Assembly: GCA_030762935.1 (NCBI GenBank)
Contig: CM060897.1
Coordinates: 112,650,176 to 112,714,175, forward strand
DNA length: 64,000 nt
Direction of reading: 5' to 3'
DNA from: Hymenopus coronatus
Taxonomy: Eukaryota > Arthropoda > Insecta > Mantodea > Hymenopodidae
Shown in pieces: positions 57,016-64,000 of the stretch. Under the pieces are notes generated by a model that searched no databases, was not told where the DNA came from, and worked only from the letters and a program-made list of their open reading frames with translations. The translations under genes and the position numbers were made by a program. Within the stretch, counting starts at the first letter, position 1. Each line of letters starts with the position of its first letter.

Positions 57016-57308
57016 AGTCGCCCTACGTGGTGTAATGGTTACCATGTTAACTTCATATCCTCAAGGTCGTGGGTTCAAACCCGGCAGAGGACGATGGATT
57101 TTTTCGGAAGTAAACATCCTCAGCATAGCTTCCTTAAGAAGGGAAGTAAAGCCATTGGTCCCGTGTCGTAGATTTACGGCACGTAAAAGAACCTCAAGCC
57201 TGATAGACAGGCCTCTGAGCAAAATTAAGCTATATTTCAAACCCAGTATAGAATGGGACGCTGAGAACCACAGCAGTTAAAAAGCGTCCATAAATAACAC
57301 GTCATTTT
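57016..57308 (+). repeat. SINE-A copy with perfect 15-bp duplication, inserted in Gypsy pol
   Basis: TTTATGAGGGTCTAA occurs at 57001-57015 and 57309-57323. It encodes LDPHK on the minus strand, so the Gypsy reading frame is cut here and resumes after the SINE. The head is GTCGCCCTACGTGGTGTAAT (A box) to GTCGTGGGTTCAAACCCGGC (B box), closing with GAGGACGATGG. The body follows, with CCTTAAGAAGGGAAGTAAAG, CGTGTCGTAGATTTACGGCA, CGTAAAAGAACCTCAAGCCT, GAATGGGACGCTGAGAACCA, AAGCGTCCATAAATAACAC. It is one of two near-complete reference copies of the family. Confidence 0.97.
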
Positions 57309-57323
57309 TTTATGAGGGTCTAA

Positions 57324-57607
57324 TCGTCTAGCTTTATTGCGTGTATACAGGTACGCCCGCTGATTCTCAATATAAAGCTGAACATCATGTCTGCCTCCTT
57401 CGTTGTAATTGATGGTTTAGTTATGCCAGGAACATTCTGCAAAGGTTTCGAAAAGTCACAAGCTGAATGAAGTAAACTTACAGAATCTGTGTTTTCGCAT
57501 AACATTATTTCAGCTGACACCGTGAGTTTAGTACTACTATCAATTAATTTGTGTTTCTTTAAATCAGTAAGTATTCCAAAATGATGCAGGAAGTCAACAC
57601 CTAATAT
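57324..57607 (-). pseudogene. Gypsy pol: protease C-terminus and protease-RT linker
   Basis: On the minus strand from 57607: GILGVDFLHHFGI (the ILGxDFL motif of retropepsins), then a linker, then VPGITKPSITTKE and, one frame over, HDVQLYIENQRAYLYTRN followed by KARRLDPHK. The latter precedes the RT finger domain in Gypsy elements (compare HxIxTxGPPVYxRxRRLxPxK). The frame is shifted near 57400. It is continuous in sense with 60603-60840 once the hAT is ignored. Confidence 0.85.
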
Positions 57608-57615
57608 GCCTTTAG

Positions 57616-60594
57616 CAGTGGCGGCTCGTGCCTAAAACAAGTAGCGTGCTGCACGGGAAAAAAAAAATGCATGCAACTCACCTAGTTTCGAAAAATGAAG
57701 TCCATACGCCGATGTTTTTTCATGCAGAATTTGTCCATCACTCTGACGTTGAAATCCCTGATATTTGTAACGAATTTCTTCTCTATGGATAGCATGGCCA
57801 GAGAGGTAAGGCGATCCTGACACATGGTGTTCCTCAGAAAGGTTTTTATCCTCTTCAAAGAGGAGAAACATCGTTCTGGTTCTGCAGTTGACATGGGAAT
57901 AGTCACAACAATTCTTAAAACCTTTGTCACTTCACTAAAAGTTTTTTGCAGATTATTTTTTAGTGTCAACTGCAAGAGTGGAAGAGCACCTTCTACTTTC
58001 CTGAATTCCGGATGCTCATATAAAATGCTAAGTTCGGTTCGGAGCTTGTTTTTGTCGAGATCTTTGTATCGATCACAGACAATGCCGAGTTCTGTTTCAG
58101 GAAAAACTTGAGAAAATAATTCAAAGTTTTTTGCATCCAATAGTTTTGCAGCATCAAGATGTTCTGTGGACTCAAAGCGGCTGTGTACCTCCGATATTAT
58201 TCGGTCACATACTTCCTTGGCATCTATTCCTAAGTTAGTTTCCCTACGACGTCTTTTTGTAACGTGGACGTTAGATGTCTGAATCTGGTGTGCTATATCA
58301 TCCGTTCTACTTCGCACGGCATCAATTGCTTTGGCAAAAGATTGGACTGCATTTTTTGCCTTCACTGCATCCATCTGTCTTGCTTGTAGCTGATTATACA
58401 AAATGTCTACATGTGGCATTATTTTCTGAAAAAAAGCAAGCCAGAAATTAAATTCTCCATCCTCCAAATTATGCCGCAGGCCACGAGCTTCTTGCACTGT
58501 CCTATCTGATAAAGATTGTTCTAATTCGTCAAAACAATCGATCAGAGATTCTCTGTGTTCATATACGGTGTTAACAGTCCTAGACTTGAAATTCCATCTT
58601 GTTGCAGATCCTCGAGGAACTCTTCGAGCAACAGTTGCTTCCAATGCTGCTAAACGCTGTGGAGATCTTGAAAAAAATGCTGGAAAAGCTGAGAGACTGC
58701 AGAAGAATATTCTGGCGGACTGATTTTGAGAAGCTGCTTTCTCCATAACCAGATTTAATTGATGGGCGTAACAATGTACATACTGTGCGAGAGGATAGTG
58801 TTCTTTCACCTTGATCTGCACGCCTCCTGTGTTGCCGCTCATTACAGACGCACCGTCATAAGTCTGGGCGATGATTTTATGGCGATCATCCTTAAAAAGG
58901 GTGTCCACTTCTTTCAAAATACAACCGGCAATAGAATTAGCGGTCTGATCAGATGGATTAAAAAATCCCCAAAACCGTTCATAAATAAAGCCGTTCCTTT
59001 CATATCTAAAAATTAATGCCAACTGAATTTTTTCAGTGATATCAGTGGTTTCGTCTGCCATGATAGCAACATAGGCTGCCTTCTTCATTTCTCTTTCAAT
59101 TTCTTCGTGGCACACTTCCAACATGCAATCAAGTAGTTCATTCTGGATGGTCTTAGATAATCCTTTGAACACCTTATTGCTTTCGGTATGCTCTTTCATC
59201 GCACTGTCTATACTGCCCAATAGATTTATAAGGCCTAAAAACACGCCGGGATTATCTGACGTTTCCGTCTCATCATGTCCACGCAAAGCAAGCTCAAAGG
59301 CCCCACAAAATTTGATGCAGTCTATTATCCTGGATAATATGTATCTATTTTTCTCAACCTGTTCATTATGTTTTTGTGTAGCATCTTGATATGCCCTGCT
59401 TAGCTGCGTTGCAATATTTACACCTCCAAGCATTGAGAAGTCAAGCGAGTTTTTCATATGCTTCTTGCTATTTGAATGTTTTTTTATATATTCATTAACA
59501 TGACCTAGATCTTTAACACCAGTCGTAGACCACGAATCTGTACTTCCAAACAAGAGGCAAGGAAAGCAAAAGAGCGCGTTTCTGATTTCACAACCACAGA
59601 TCCAGTCACTGTTGTCATATATATTTTGTTAAACTTTCTTGTGTAAATAGAATTTTTACTTCCTTTTGCTTTCTGTTCAATTTTTAGATCAGGAGTAGGT
59701 CGCCCTAAATTTTTTATCCTGATCTTTTCATCTAACGATCGCCTTGAAAAGGGAGTTTTTAACAGCTCATCAACTATATTCATTATGTATGACTAAAGTT
59801 TTCTTACCTATGAAAGTAACACAAACCTACACTGAATGATACTGAAATATAATAAAGTGCGATCACAGTTGGAAATAAACTGAAAACTGACACTGAATAA
59901 CATTTACACAACAGAACACTTTGTTTCAATGTGATACACGTGGGCCTGTTAGATTTCACATTTGCGGAAGTAACACATTGCGCCAATATGAACTTATGGT
60001 TACCAATGTTAACAAACAATATAACAAACAATGTTCTGTACGTTCCAATGTGAATAAGGTATGGAGATAATAGTCCTTTTATGGCTCAGTTTGTATCACA
60101 AAGATATAATTAGTTATTATAACTAAAATAAAACGTTGTAATACGCTTTAATTAATTTCACTAAATTCTGATGTTTAGTGTGGCACTTAGGTGAGTGTGG
60201 CAGGGCTGTTTCGTCTGCTGCCAAAACGATTATAAGGAAAAGAACTAACACTCGTAGCGATTTCATTGATTCCGTGCTTTAGCCAAACGCAGCACGTAGC
60301 AGTGCGAAAACGATGGGACAGCGACCGTCAGGGGGGGTAAGAGGGGAAGGTTCTACGCAAGCGCAATATTCACCTACCGTGCTTGATCGCTTTGAGCACG
60401 TGGATGCATTCCATTAGCTAAACTTGCGTGTTTACCTTGCTTCGAGAGTTCGTCATTGGCAGTGCTGCCTTTCTTATTACTACCATAATGTGTTATGTTT
60501 GTTACATGGTCCTTCAGCATGTCTTTTATGTAATTTAGAAGAAAAAAAAGTAGCGTGCTGCAGCTCTTCAGCACGTAAGGACGAGCCGCCCCTG
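57616..60594 (-). mobile_element. hAT transposon with 8-bp target-site duplication, nearly intact
   Basis: GCCTTTAG lies at 57608-57615 and again at 60595-60602. The ends are inverted: CAGTGGCGGCTCGTGCC on the left and CAGGGGCGGCTCGTCC on the right (read inward), with a further shared stretch, AGTAGCGTGCTGCA, inverted within each end. The length is 2979 bp. It carries one transposase gene on the minus strand. The perfect duplication and long open frame make it the youngest DNA transposon visible here. It sits in the Gypsy protease, splitting the K-GILGVDFL motif. Confidence 0.97.
57682..59783 (-). CDS. hAT transposase, ZMYM1-like, one frameshift near its N-terminus
   Basis: The main frame (57682-59553, 623 codons, and open upstream to about 59628) holds almost the whole protein. 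In the extended part is a TTF-type zinc finger, WICGCEIRNALFCFPCLLFG, then HVNEYIKKHSNSKKHMKN. The RNase H-like core follows, with MADETTD (Asp near 167), TYDGASVMSG (Asp near 233) and VHCYAHQLNLV (the hAT CxxH motif, residues 261-264). The insertion domain and SATRW (about 316-320) come next, and the C-terminal dimerisation block has PERCFSSLKRIKTFLRNTM with the catalytic Glu near 560. The N-terminal 92-codon frame (59505-59783) ends its homologous part at KFNKIY, just before the zinc finger continues in the other frame. So a short indel at about 59613-59628 breaks the gene. The core, hAT CxxH and dimerisation motifs are intact. It cuts and pastes its own element in the nucleus. Without an undamaged copy elsewhere this one could not make full protein unless translation starts inside the gene. 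Confidence 0.93.
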
Positions 60595-60602
60595 GCCTTT
60601 AG

Positions 60603-60850
60603 ATACTTCCAGCATAGTATATAACCATTCAAAGGAACGCCTTAGTCCTAAATTTACATTCAGTATTTTGAAGCCATAGGTATTAATTTGTGAGCCGTTT
60701 GCTGCATACAGTTTAAAATTACTGGGTTTTAATTTAATGATGGCTGGTACTGGTATAACAGAGATATCTGCCCTACTATCTACCAGAAACCTTTGTCCTG
60801 AAACCTGATCTGTAACAAATAAGCAAAATTAGCGGTCGGAGATCCCTTCC
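60603..60850 (-). pseudogene. Gypsy retropepsin (protease), N-terminal part
   Basis: On the minus strand RFLVDSRADISVIP matches the retropepsin active-site block FLVDSGADxSVIP (about 60750-60793). The active-site Gly is Arg here, so the enzyme is inactive. WLYTMLEVSK then leads into ILGVDFL on the other side of the hAT. The DSR change and surrounding stops indicate decay before or after the hAT insertion. Confidence 0.85.
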
Positions 60851-60859
60851 GCGGCTATA

Positions 60860-61370
60860 TATTGGGCCGCTGCGCTGTCTGCCAGTTTAGTCTCCCTTAT
60901 TCATCAATGAACGTGGTTAAGTACATTTTTCTGGTAGGCATTGCAATTCAAACCGAAAGTGATAGTAACAATATTTGCAATTCTTATCAAATTTGGGGCG
61001 ACTTCTACTTTGGCTGCGGTGATTGCGATTCCGGCTTCTTCCAAACTCCATTTCTAATTCTTCAATCCTAGCATAAAGATCTTGAACCGACAAAGTAGTT
61101 GACGTTTGGAGTAACGTTATTGCTGCTACTGAAGATTACAATGTGGCTACCTGTACTTCATTAATAGCTGCCAAGCGATCTGCCATTTTTTGCCATTTTA
61201 TCGACATTCTTGTCTGAAATGCTTAAAATGCGTTTTATTTTATAAGGGAGCTTATCAAGCTAGAGAGTTTTTAAACTTTTTCGGAAACATTTGTTCCGCT
61301 ATAACCTTTCGTTTTTCTCAATAGCTGGCTGGGCTTCATGTCGTCTAACTCTTTTTCGCCCTCCATTTTA

Positions 61371-61413
<43 letters not shown>

Positions 61414-61770
61414 CATCATCATCATCATCATCATCATTATTATTTGACGTTCTTCGCCCTCTTTAAACAACATGAATAGCCTTTCCTTTCCAAAGGAATA
61501 CTTGTTATTTTCAGTTCTGGTTACTAAATCCCAAATGTTTTCAACTATTCTCGGCTCTAACTTTTTGAGAAGATAGTTAAATTTCGTTTACTTCAGTTGT
61601 TAGCAATCAGAAATTGTGCTTCTGCCTGACAGAACCATATTTCAGGTTTATGGACTCAAAAAGTGTGTTAATTTGACACGCACCTTGACCAATTCAAGAT
61701 TACCTGCGGTACTCACTGTAATTTGGACGGGGTTCCTTCTGCGCTGGTCTTTTCATGTTTCTTATCCAGG
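60860..61770 (-). pseudogene. Gypsy gag, decayed
   Basis: On the minus strand from the right: PEIWFCQAEAQFLIANN (the PxLWFxQxExQF motif, about 61600-61650), then TKFNYLLKKLEPRIVENIWD and LVTRTENNKYSFGKERLFML (about 61480-61590). After the trinucleotide run come LDKLPYKIKRI and KMADRLAAINEVQVATL (about 61140-61260). CKYCYYHFRFELQCLPEKC (about 60930-60985) follows, the YYHxRFGxxARxCxxPC motif that ends gag in these elements. Frameshifts and stops occur throughout. Confidence 0.85.
61368..61444. repeat. (TTA)n/(TCA)n trinucleotide microsatellite in gag
   Basis: TTATTATTA-type units changing to CATCATCAT units and back. It lies within the gag coding region, so expansion added codons without shifting frame. 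Confidence 0.95.
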
Positions 61771-61788
61771 ATCACATCGAGATCACCA
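61771..61788 (-). other. Primer-binding site
   Basis: On the minus strand TGGTGATCTCGATGTGAT directly follows the 5' LTR end. TGG at its start pairs with the CCA end of a primer tRNA. The tRNA cannot be named from this alone. Confidence 0.6.
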
Positions 61789-62006
61789 GTTTCTATCCTG
61801 CGATGGTATCTTTAATCTGGATTTTAGCCTAATGTAATAATTTACCATTTTATTTTTTGTAACTCACAAATTCTGCTTTATTTCTCTCTCCTCTTTGTAA
61901 CAGTAACATTCCAACTTAACAACTGACAACGCTATTACATAAATCACACTACAAACTCTGGAAACATTTAACTAGGTTAGTGTGTTTATGAATTCACGTC
62001 CCTACA
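61787..62006 (-). repeat. 5' LTR of the Gypsy element
   Basis: On the minus strand it begins TGTAGGGACGTGAATTCATA and ends at GATAGAAACTG before the PBS. It aligns over its length with the 3' LTR. The T-run at 54194-54206 in the left LTR is absent from the right one (TGGATTTTAGCC), the largest difference. Confidence 0.9.
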
Positions 62007-62011
62007 AGTCT

Positions 62012-62279
62012 ATGGTAATGTAAATATACAAATGCTTGAAAACCTAATCAATAATACAAGAAACGCAGACTTTGATAATGAAAATATGTGTGCAAAATAC
62101 AGCAACGATGTTGAATTCCCTCATACATTAGACTGGCATTCATTATACAGTACATTTTCATTGTTCTTATGTTACAGGCTTAAATTTAGGTAGTCGTTCA
62201 CACTATAAGGCATTTCTCTCAAGCTATTTTAACTGCGTTTCTAACGTTCATATTATTGAATGCCTTTACTCATTTTGTA
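62012..62279. other. Flank of the Gypsy element
   Basis: AT-rich. Contains AAATGCTTGAAAACCTAATC at 62030-62049, resembling 53901-53920 on the other flank. No gene. Confidence 0.45.
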
Positions 62280-62785
62280 AGTTTATTATATACCTCTATG
62301 ACGAGTTAATGAATATTGTTAGCTCTTCTTGTATTATATCTATGATATTCAGAATTTTTAATTTTATTTATTCTTCAAGCTGCTGCTATTGTTATGGATG
62401 AAACATACGGTTACTACACTAAACATATTTGGTACTAGCAGTATTTTGAGTTGTTTATAGTTTCTCTGCGTGATAAGGTTCTTTTTAAATAATTTTAATT
62501 ACTCTTTTTGGAAGCAGGAGCCTAGAAGAGATTTTGGTTGGCCTTCTGTATGTTATATTAATGCAACTATTGACTGCACACACTCGTAATAAAATGGTAT
62601 CAGCACTTCTTCGGGTGTCACTTTACTTAGAACCCTAAATACATAGCAAAAAAAGTGTAGCTTATGTACTAAATATTGAGTATAGCTTTCCCAAGTGAGA
62701 TCAGAGTCCACCAAAATAGACAGAAATTGAGTGGGTTTTACTTTTTTAATTTGGGAACTATTCAACATCATTATAAAGATTCGTG
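62280..62785 (-). pseudogene. LINE reverse-transcriptase C-terminal fragment
   Basis: The frame 62553-62771 reads IKKVKPTQFLSILVDSDLTW, ESYTQYLVHKLHFFCYVFRV, LSKVTPEEVLIPFYYECVQS. This matches the conserved FLGIxIDxxLTW ... LSxxxxxEVLLxxYYxxVxS block after the RT palm of jockey/CR1-type non-LTR elements. A decayed continuation (about 62320-62550) includes SRLLLPKRVIKII and NIIDIIQEELTIFINS, compare QKRAIRII and LYIxExLxFV. The RT catalytic part upstream is not recognisable. A different fragment from the RNase H piece at 49256. Confidence 0.75.
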
Positions 62786-63324
62786 GCTGAAGCGCAGATA
62801 CACAAATACAAATGTATTTCCAATTTTAATATTCTTTGCAAGGCTTTATTCTAGTTCTATCGAAGAATTGTTTATTGAGATTGCAACTCATTCTGTTTAA
62901 TGTTAAATCAATCATATTTGCATAATTTGTAAACCAGAATGTTATGACAGGATTCCTAAGTGATGACGTCAGCGGCTAGGGTTTTCCAAACAAGTGGTTG
63001 CGAAAGAGTTTGTTCTGTATATTGATGTATTACTTGGCGAGAAGGTTATTTTGAGACACCTAGATTAATTATTAATCTTAAATAAATACAATTGCTAGGA
63101 ATATAGTTGTACTATGTTGTTGTGGCGTTATTGTTAAGTGTTCATAATTATTGGAAATTATAGTTGTAAATATAGCCGCTATTAATGACCGTTAGTTGCG
63201 GTATAACATGGTGATTTACAAAGGCCGAGTTAAGAATAATTAAACACTACTTTTATGTTTTATCCTACAAATGAAATGAGTAATGTTATGTAAGTATGTT
63301 ATTACCTATAGAATTAACATAAGA
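62786..63324. other. Non-coding DNA, nothing recognised
   Basis: AT-rich sequence between the LINE fragment and the SINE-A copy. No gene is supported. Confidence 0.45.
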
Positions 63325-63337
63325 AGCATAGAGCTCG

Positions 63338-63592
63338 AAAAATAGAAATGGCGTGTTATTTAACTGCTGTGGTTCTCAGCGTCCCATTCTATACTGGGCG
63401 TGAAAGACCGCTTAATTTTGCTCAGAGGCCTCTCTATCAGGCTTGAGGTTCTTTTACGTGCCGTAAATCTACGACACGGGACCCACGGCTTTACTTCCCT
63501 TCCGAAGGAAGCCATCGTCCTCCGCCGGGTTTGAACCCGCGACCTTGGGTATATGAAGTCAGCATGGTAACCATTACACCACGGAGGGCGAC
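63338..63592 (-). repeat. SINE-A copy with perfect 13-bp target-site duplication
   Basis: AGCATAGAGCTCG lies at 63325-63337 and 63593-63605. On the minus strand the head is the best tRNA-like one in the window: CGCCCTCCGTGGTGTAATGG (A box), TCGCGGGTTCAAACCCGGCG (B box in a T-arm stem) and CGGAGGACG pairing back with the CCTCCG start. A ~30-bp deletion after the head (no GATTTTTTCGG block) distinguishes it from the 57016 copy. The tail lacks GCGTCCAT and ends AAATAACACGCC. Confidence 0.97.
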
Positions 63593-63605
63593 AGCATAGA
63601 GCTCG

Positions 63606-64000
63606 TAGCGAACTCACCTCACACATACGTTTGGGAAAACTTCTGAAGCAGCGTTATATAAATACAGTAAAACTTTGGTTTTTGGGCAGTAATGAACTTT
63701 CCTCTGAACATGTTTAAATGTGTTAAACGTAATGTTATATGGTTGAAAGGCTTTTTGGGGTCAAAGTCCTGATTTCGATCTAAATAAATTAATATAGTTT
63801 CCACTATTTTTCCGTAGGTGGTCATTATCGGAAACGCTACCCGCGACAATATCATAATACGTTTTGTAATGCATTCGTTTTAAAGTAAAATACTTATAAC
63901 TTAATACAATCAAAGGTACACATCTTTCGCCTATCACTGCACAATCAAGGAACATGACAATGATATAGATCATAAACATACAAAACTTGATTTAAAACAT
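63606..64000. other. Non-coding DNA to window end
   Basis: Overlapping short frames on the minus strand have no recognisable motif. Confidence 0.4.

Larger units (their letters stand above)
54160..62006 (-). mobile_element. Gypsy-type (Ty3) LTR retrotransposon, minus strand, with three nested insertions
   Basis: It has two ~220-230-bp LTRs (54160-54389 and 61787-62006) and AGTCT as a candidate 5-bp target duplication (54155-54159 and 62007-62011). There is a primer-binding site next to the right LTR and a polypurine tract next to the left one. From right to left on the minus strand lie gag, retropepsin, reverse transcriptase, RNase H and integrase. The order PR-RT-RH-IN defines Ty3/Gypsy. 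Removing two SINE-A copies and the hAT leaves about 4.3 kb, a little short for the class. No envelope-like gene was seen. Every domain is disrupted, so it is an old, inactive insertion. Confidence 0.92.

Noticed and set aside
57016..57090. Possible functional tRNA gene
   Set aside because: A and B boxes are good and part of the acceptor stem pairs, but it is fused to the SINE body and repeated in the family with target duplications. It is a SINE promoter head.
57824..59389. Plus-strand frames opposite the hAT transposase
   Set aside because: Antisense shadows of the minus-strand gene, without motifs.
61291..61479. Frame with long Tyr and His runs
   Set aside because: The runs are the trinucleotide microsatellite read in the plus direction, and the surrounding DNA is decayed gag on the minus strand.
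63360..63626. 88-codon frame ending KIKRSFTPSIEWDAENHSS, also seen at 57035-57280
   Set aside because: It is translation of the SINE-A body. The same peptide recurs wherever the SINE occurs in that orientation, so it is not a gene.
1..64000. CRISPR arrays, bacterial operons, phage or defence islands
   Set aside because: No regularly spaced direct repeats with unique spacers, no dense coding and no ribosome-binding sites. The window has the texture of a repeat-rich animal genome.

Overview
The window looks like a piece of a large, repeat-rich, AT-rich arthropod genome, most likely an insect. Several repeats (a tRNA-derived SINE whose body ends in GCGTCCATAAATAACAC, mariners, Tc1-like fossils, a ZMYM1-like hAT, a Gypsy-type LTR element) resemble families I associate with cockroaches and termites. 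That placement is inference. There are no operons, ribosome binding sites, CRISPR arrays or bacterial genes. I can support only one piece of a host gene: a 3'-terminal exon at 37715-37953 with two C2H2 zinc fingers, resembling the alternative C-terminal exons of BTB zinc-finger transcription factors (broad / tramtrack / fruitless / lola class). The rest reads as intron or intergenic DNA filled with transposons.

Layout. 1-3.0 kb: featureless AT-rich DNA. 3.0-6.5 kb: a SINE with a poly(A) tail, a TTAA-flanked piggyBac-like remnant, a Tc1/mariner fossil beginning beside it, a SINE-A copy and a possible Penelope-like 3' end. 6.5-11.4 kb: little. 11.4-14 kb: the first copies of an unclassified interspersed repeat of about 0.8-1 kb, called R800 here. 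14-28.5 kb: decayed Tc1-like transposases, SINE-B and SINE-C copies, more R800, and a DNA transposon with terminal inverted repeats of about 165 bp. 30-36.9 kb: a hAT fossil, a full-length but dead mariner, a foldback MITE, an internally deleted mariner and further SINEs. 37.0-37.95 kb: an R800 copy and then the zinc-finger exon. 40.7-43.5 kb: outward-facing Tc1 ends around a SINE with a 15-bp target-site duplication (TSD), followed by another mariner. 43.7-46.2 kb: a tandem duplication and a foldback R800 cluster. 46.2-50.95 kb: a degenerate pentanucleotide satellite, (TTGGC/CTGGC)n, interrupted by a SINE-B and a LINE 3' end.

52.2-62.0 kb is the most structured region. A Tc1-like element carries a HTH-DDE transposase. 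Next to it a minus-strand Gypsy-type LTR retrotransposon (54160-62006) keeps both LTRs, PBS, PPT and a 5-bp TSD. It has been invaded by a nearly intact hAT transposon (57616-60594, 8-bp TSD GCCTTTAG) and by two SINE-A copies with their own TSDs, so the relative order of insertion can be read from the sequence. 62.0-64 kb holds a LINE reverse-transcriptase fragment and one more SINE-A with a perfect 13-bp TSD.

All family names come from reading motifs and repeat structure by eye. No database search was possible.
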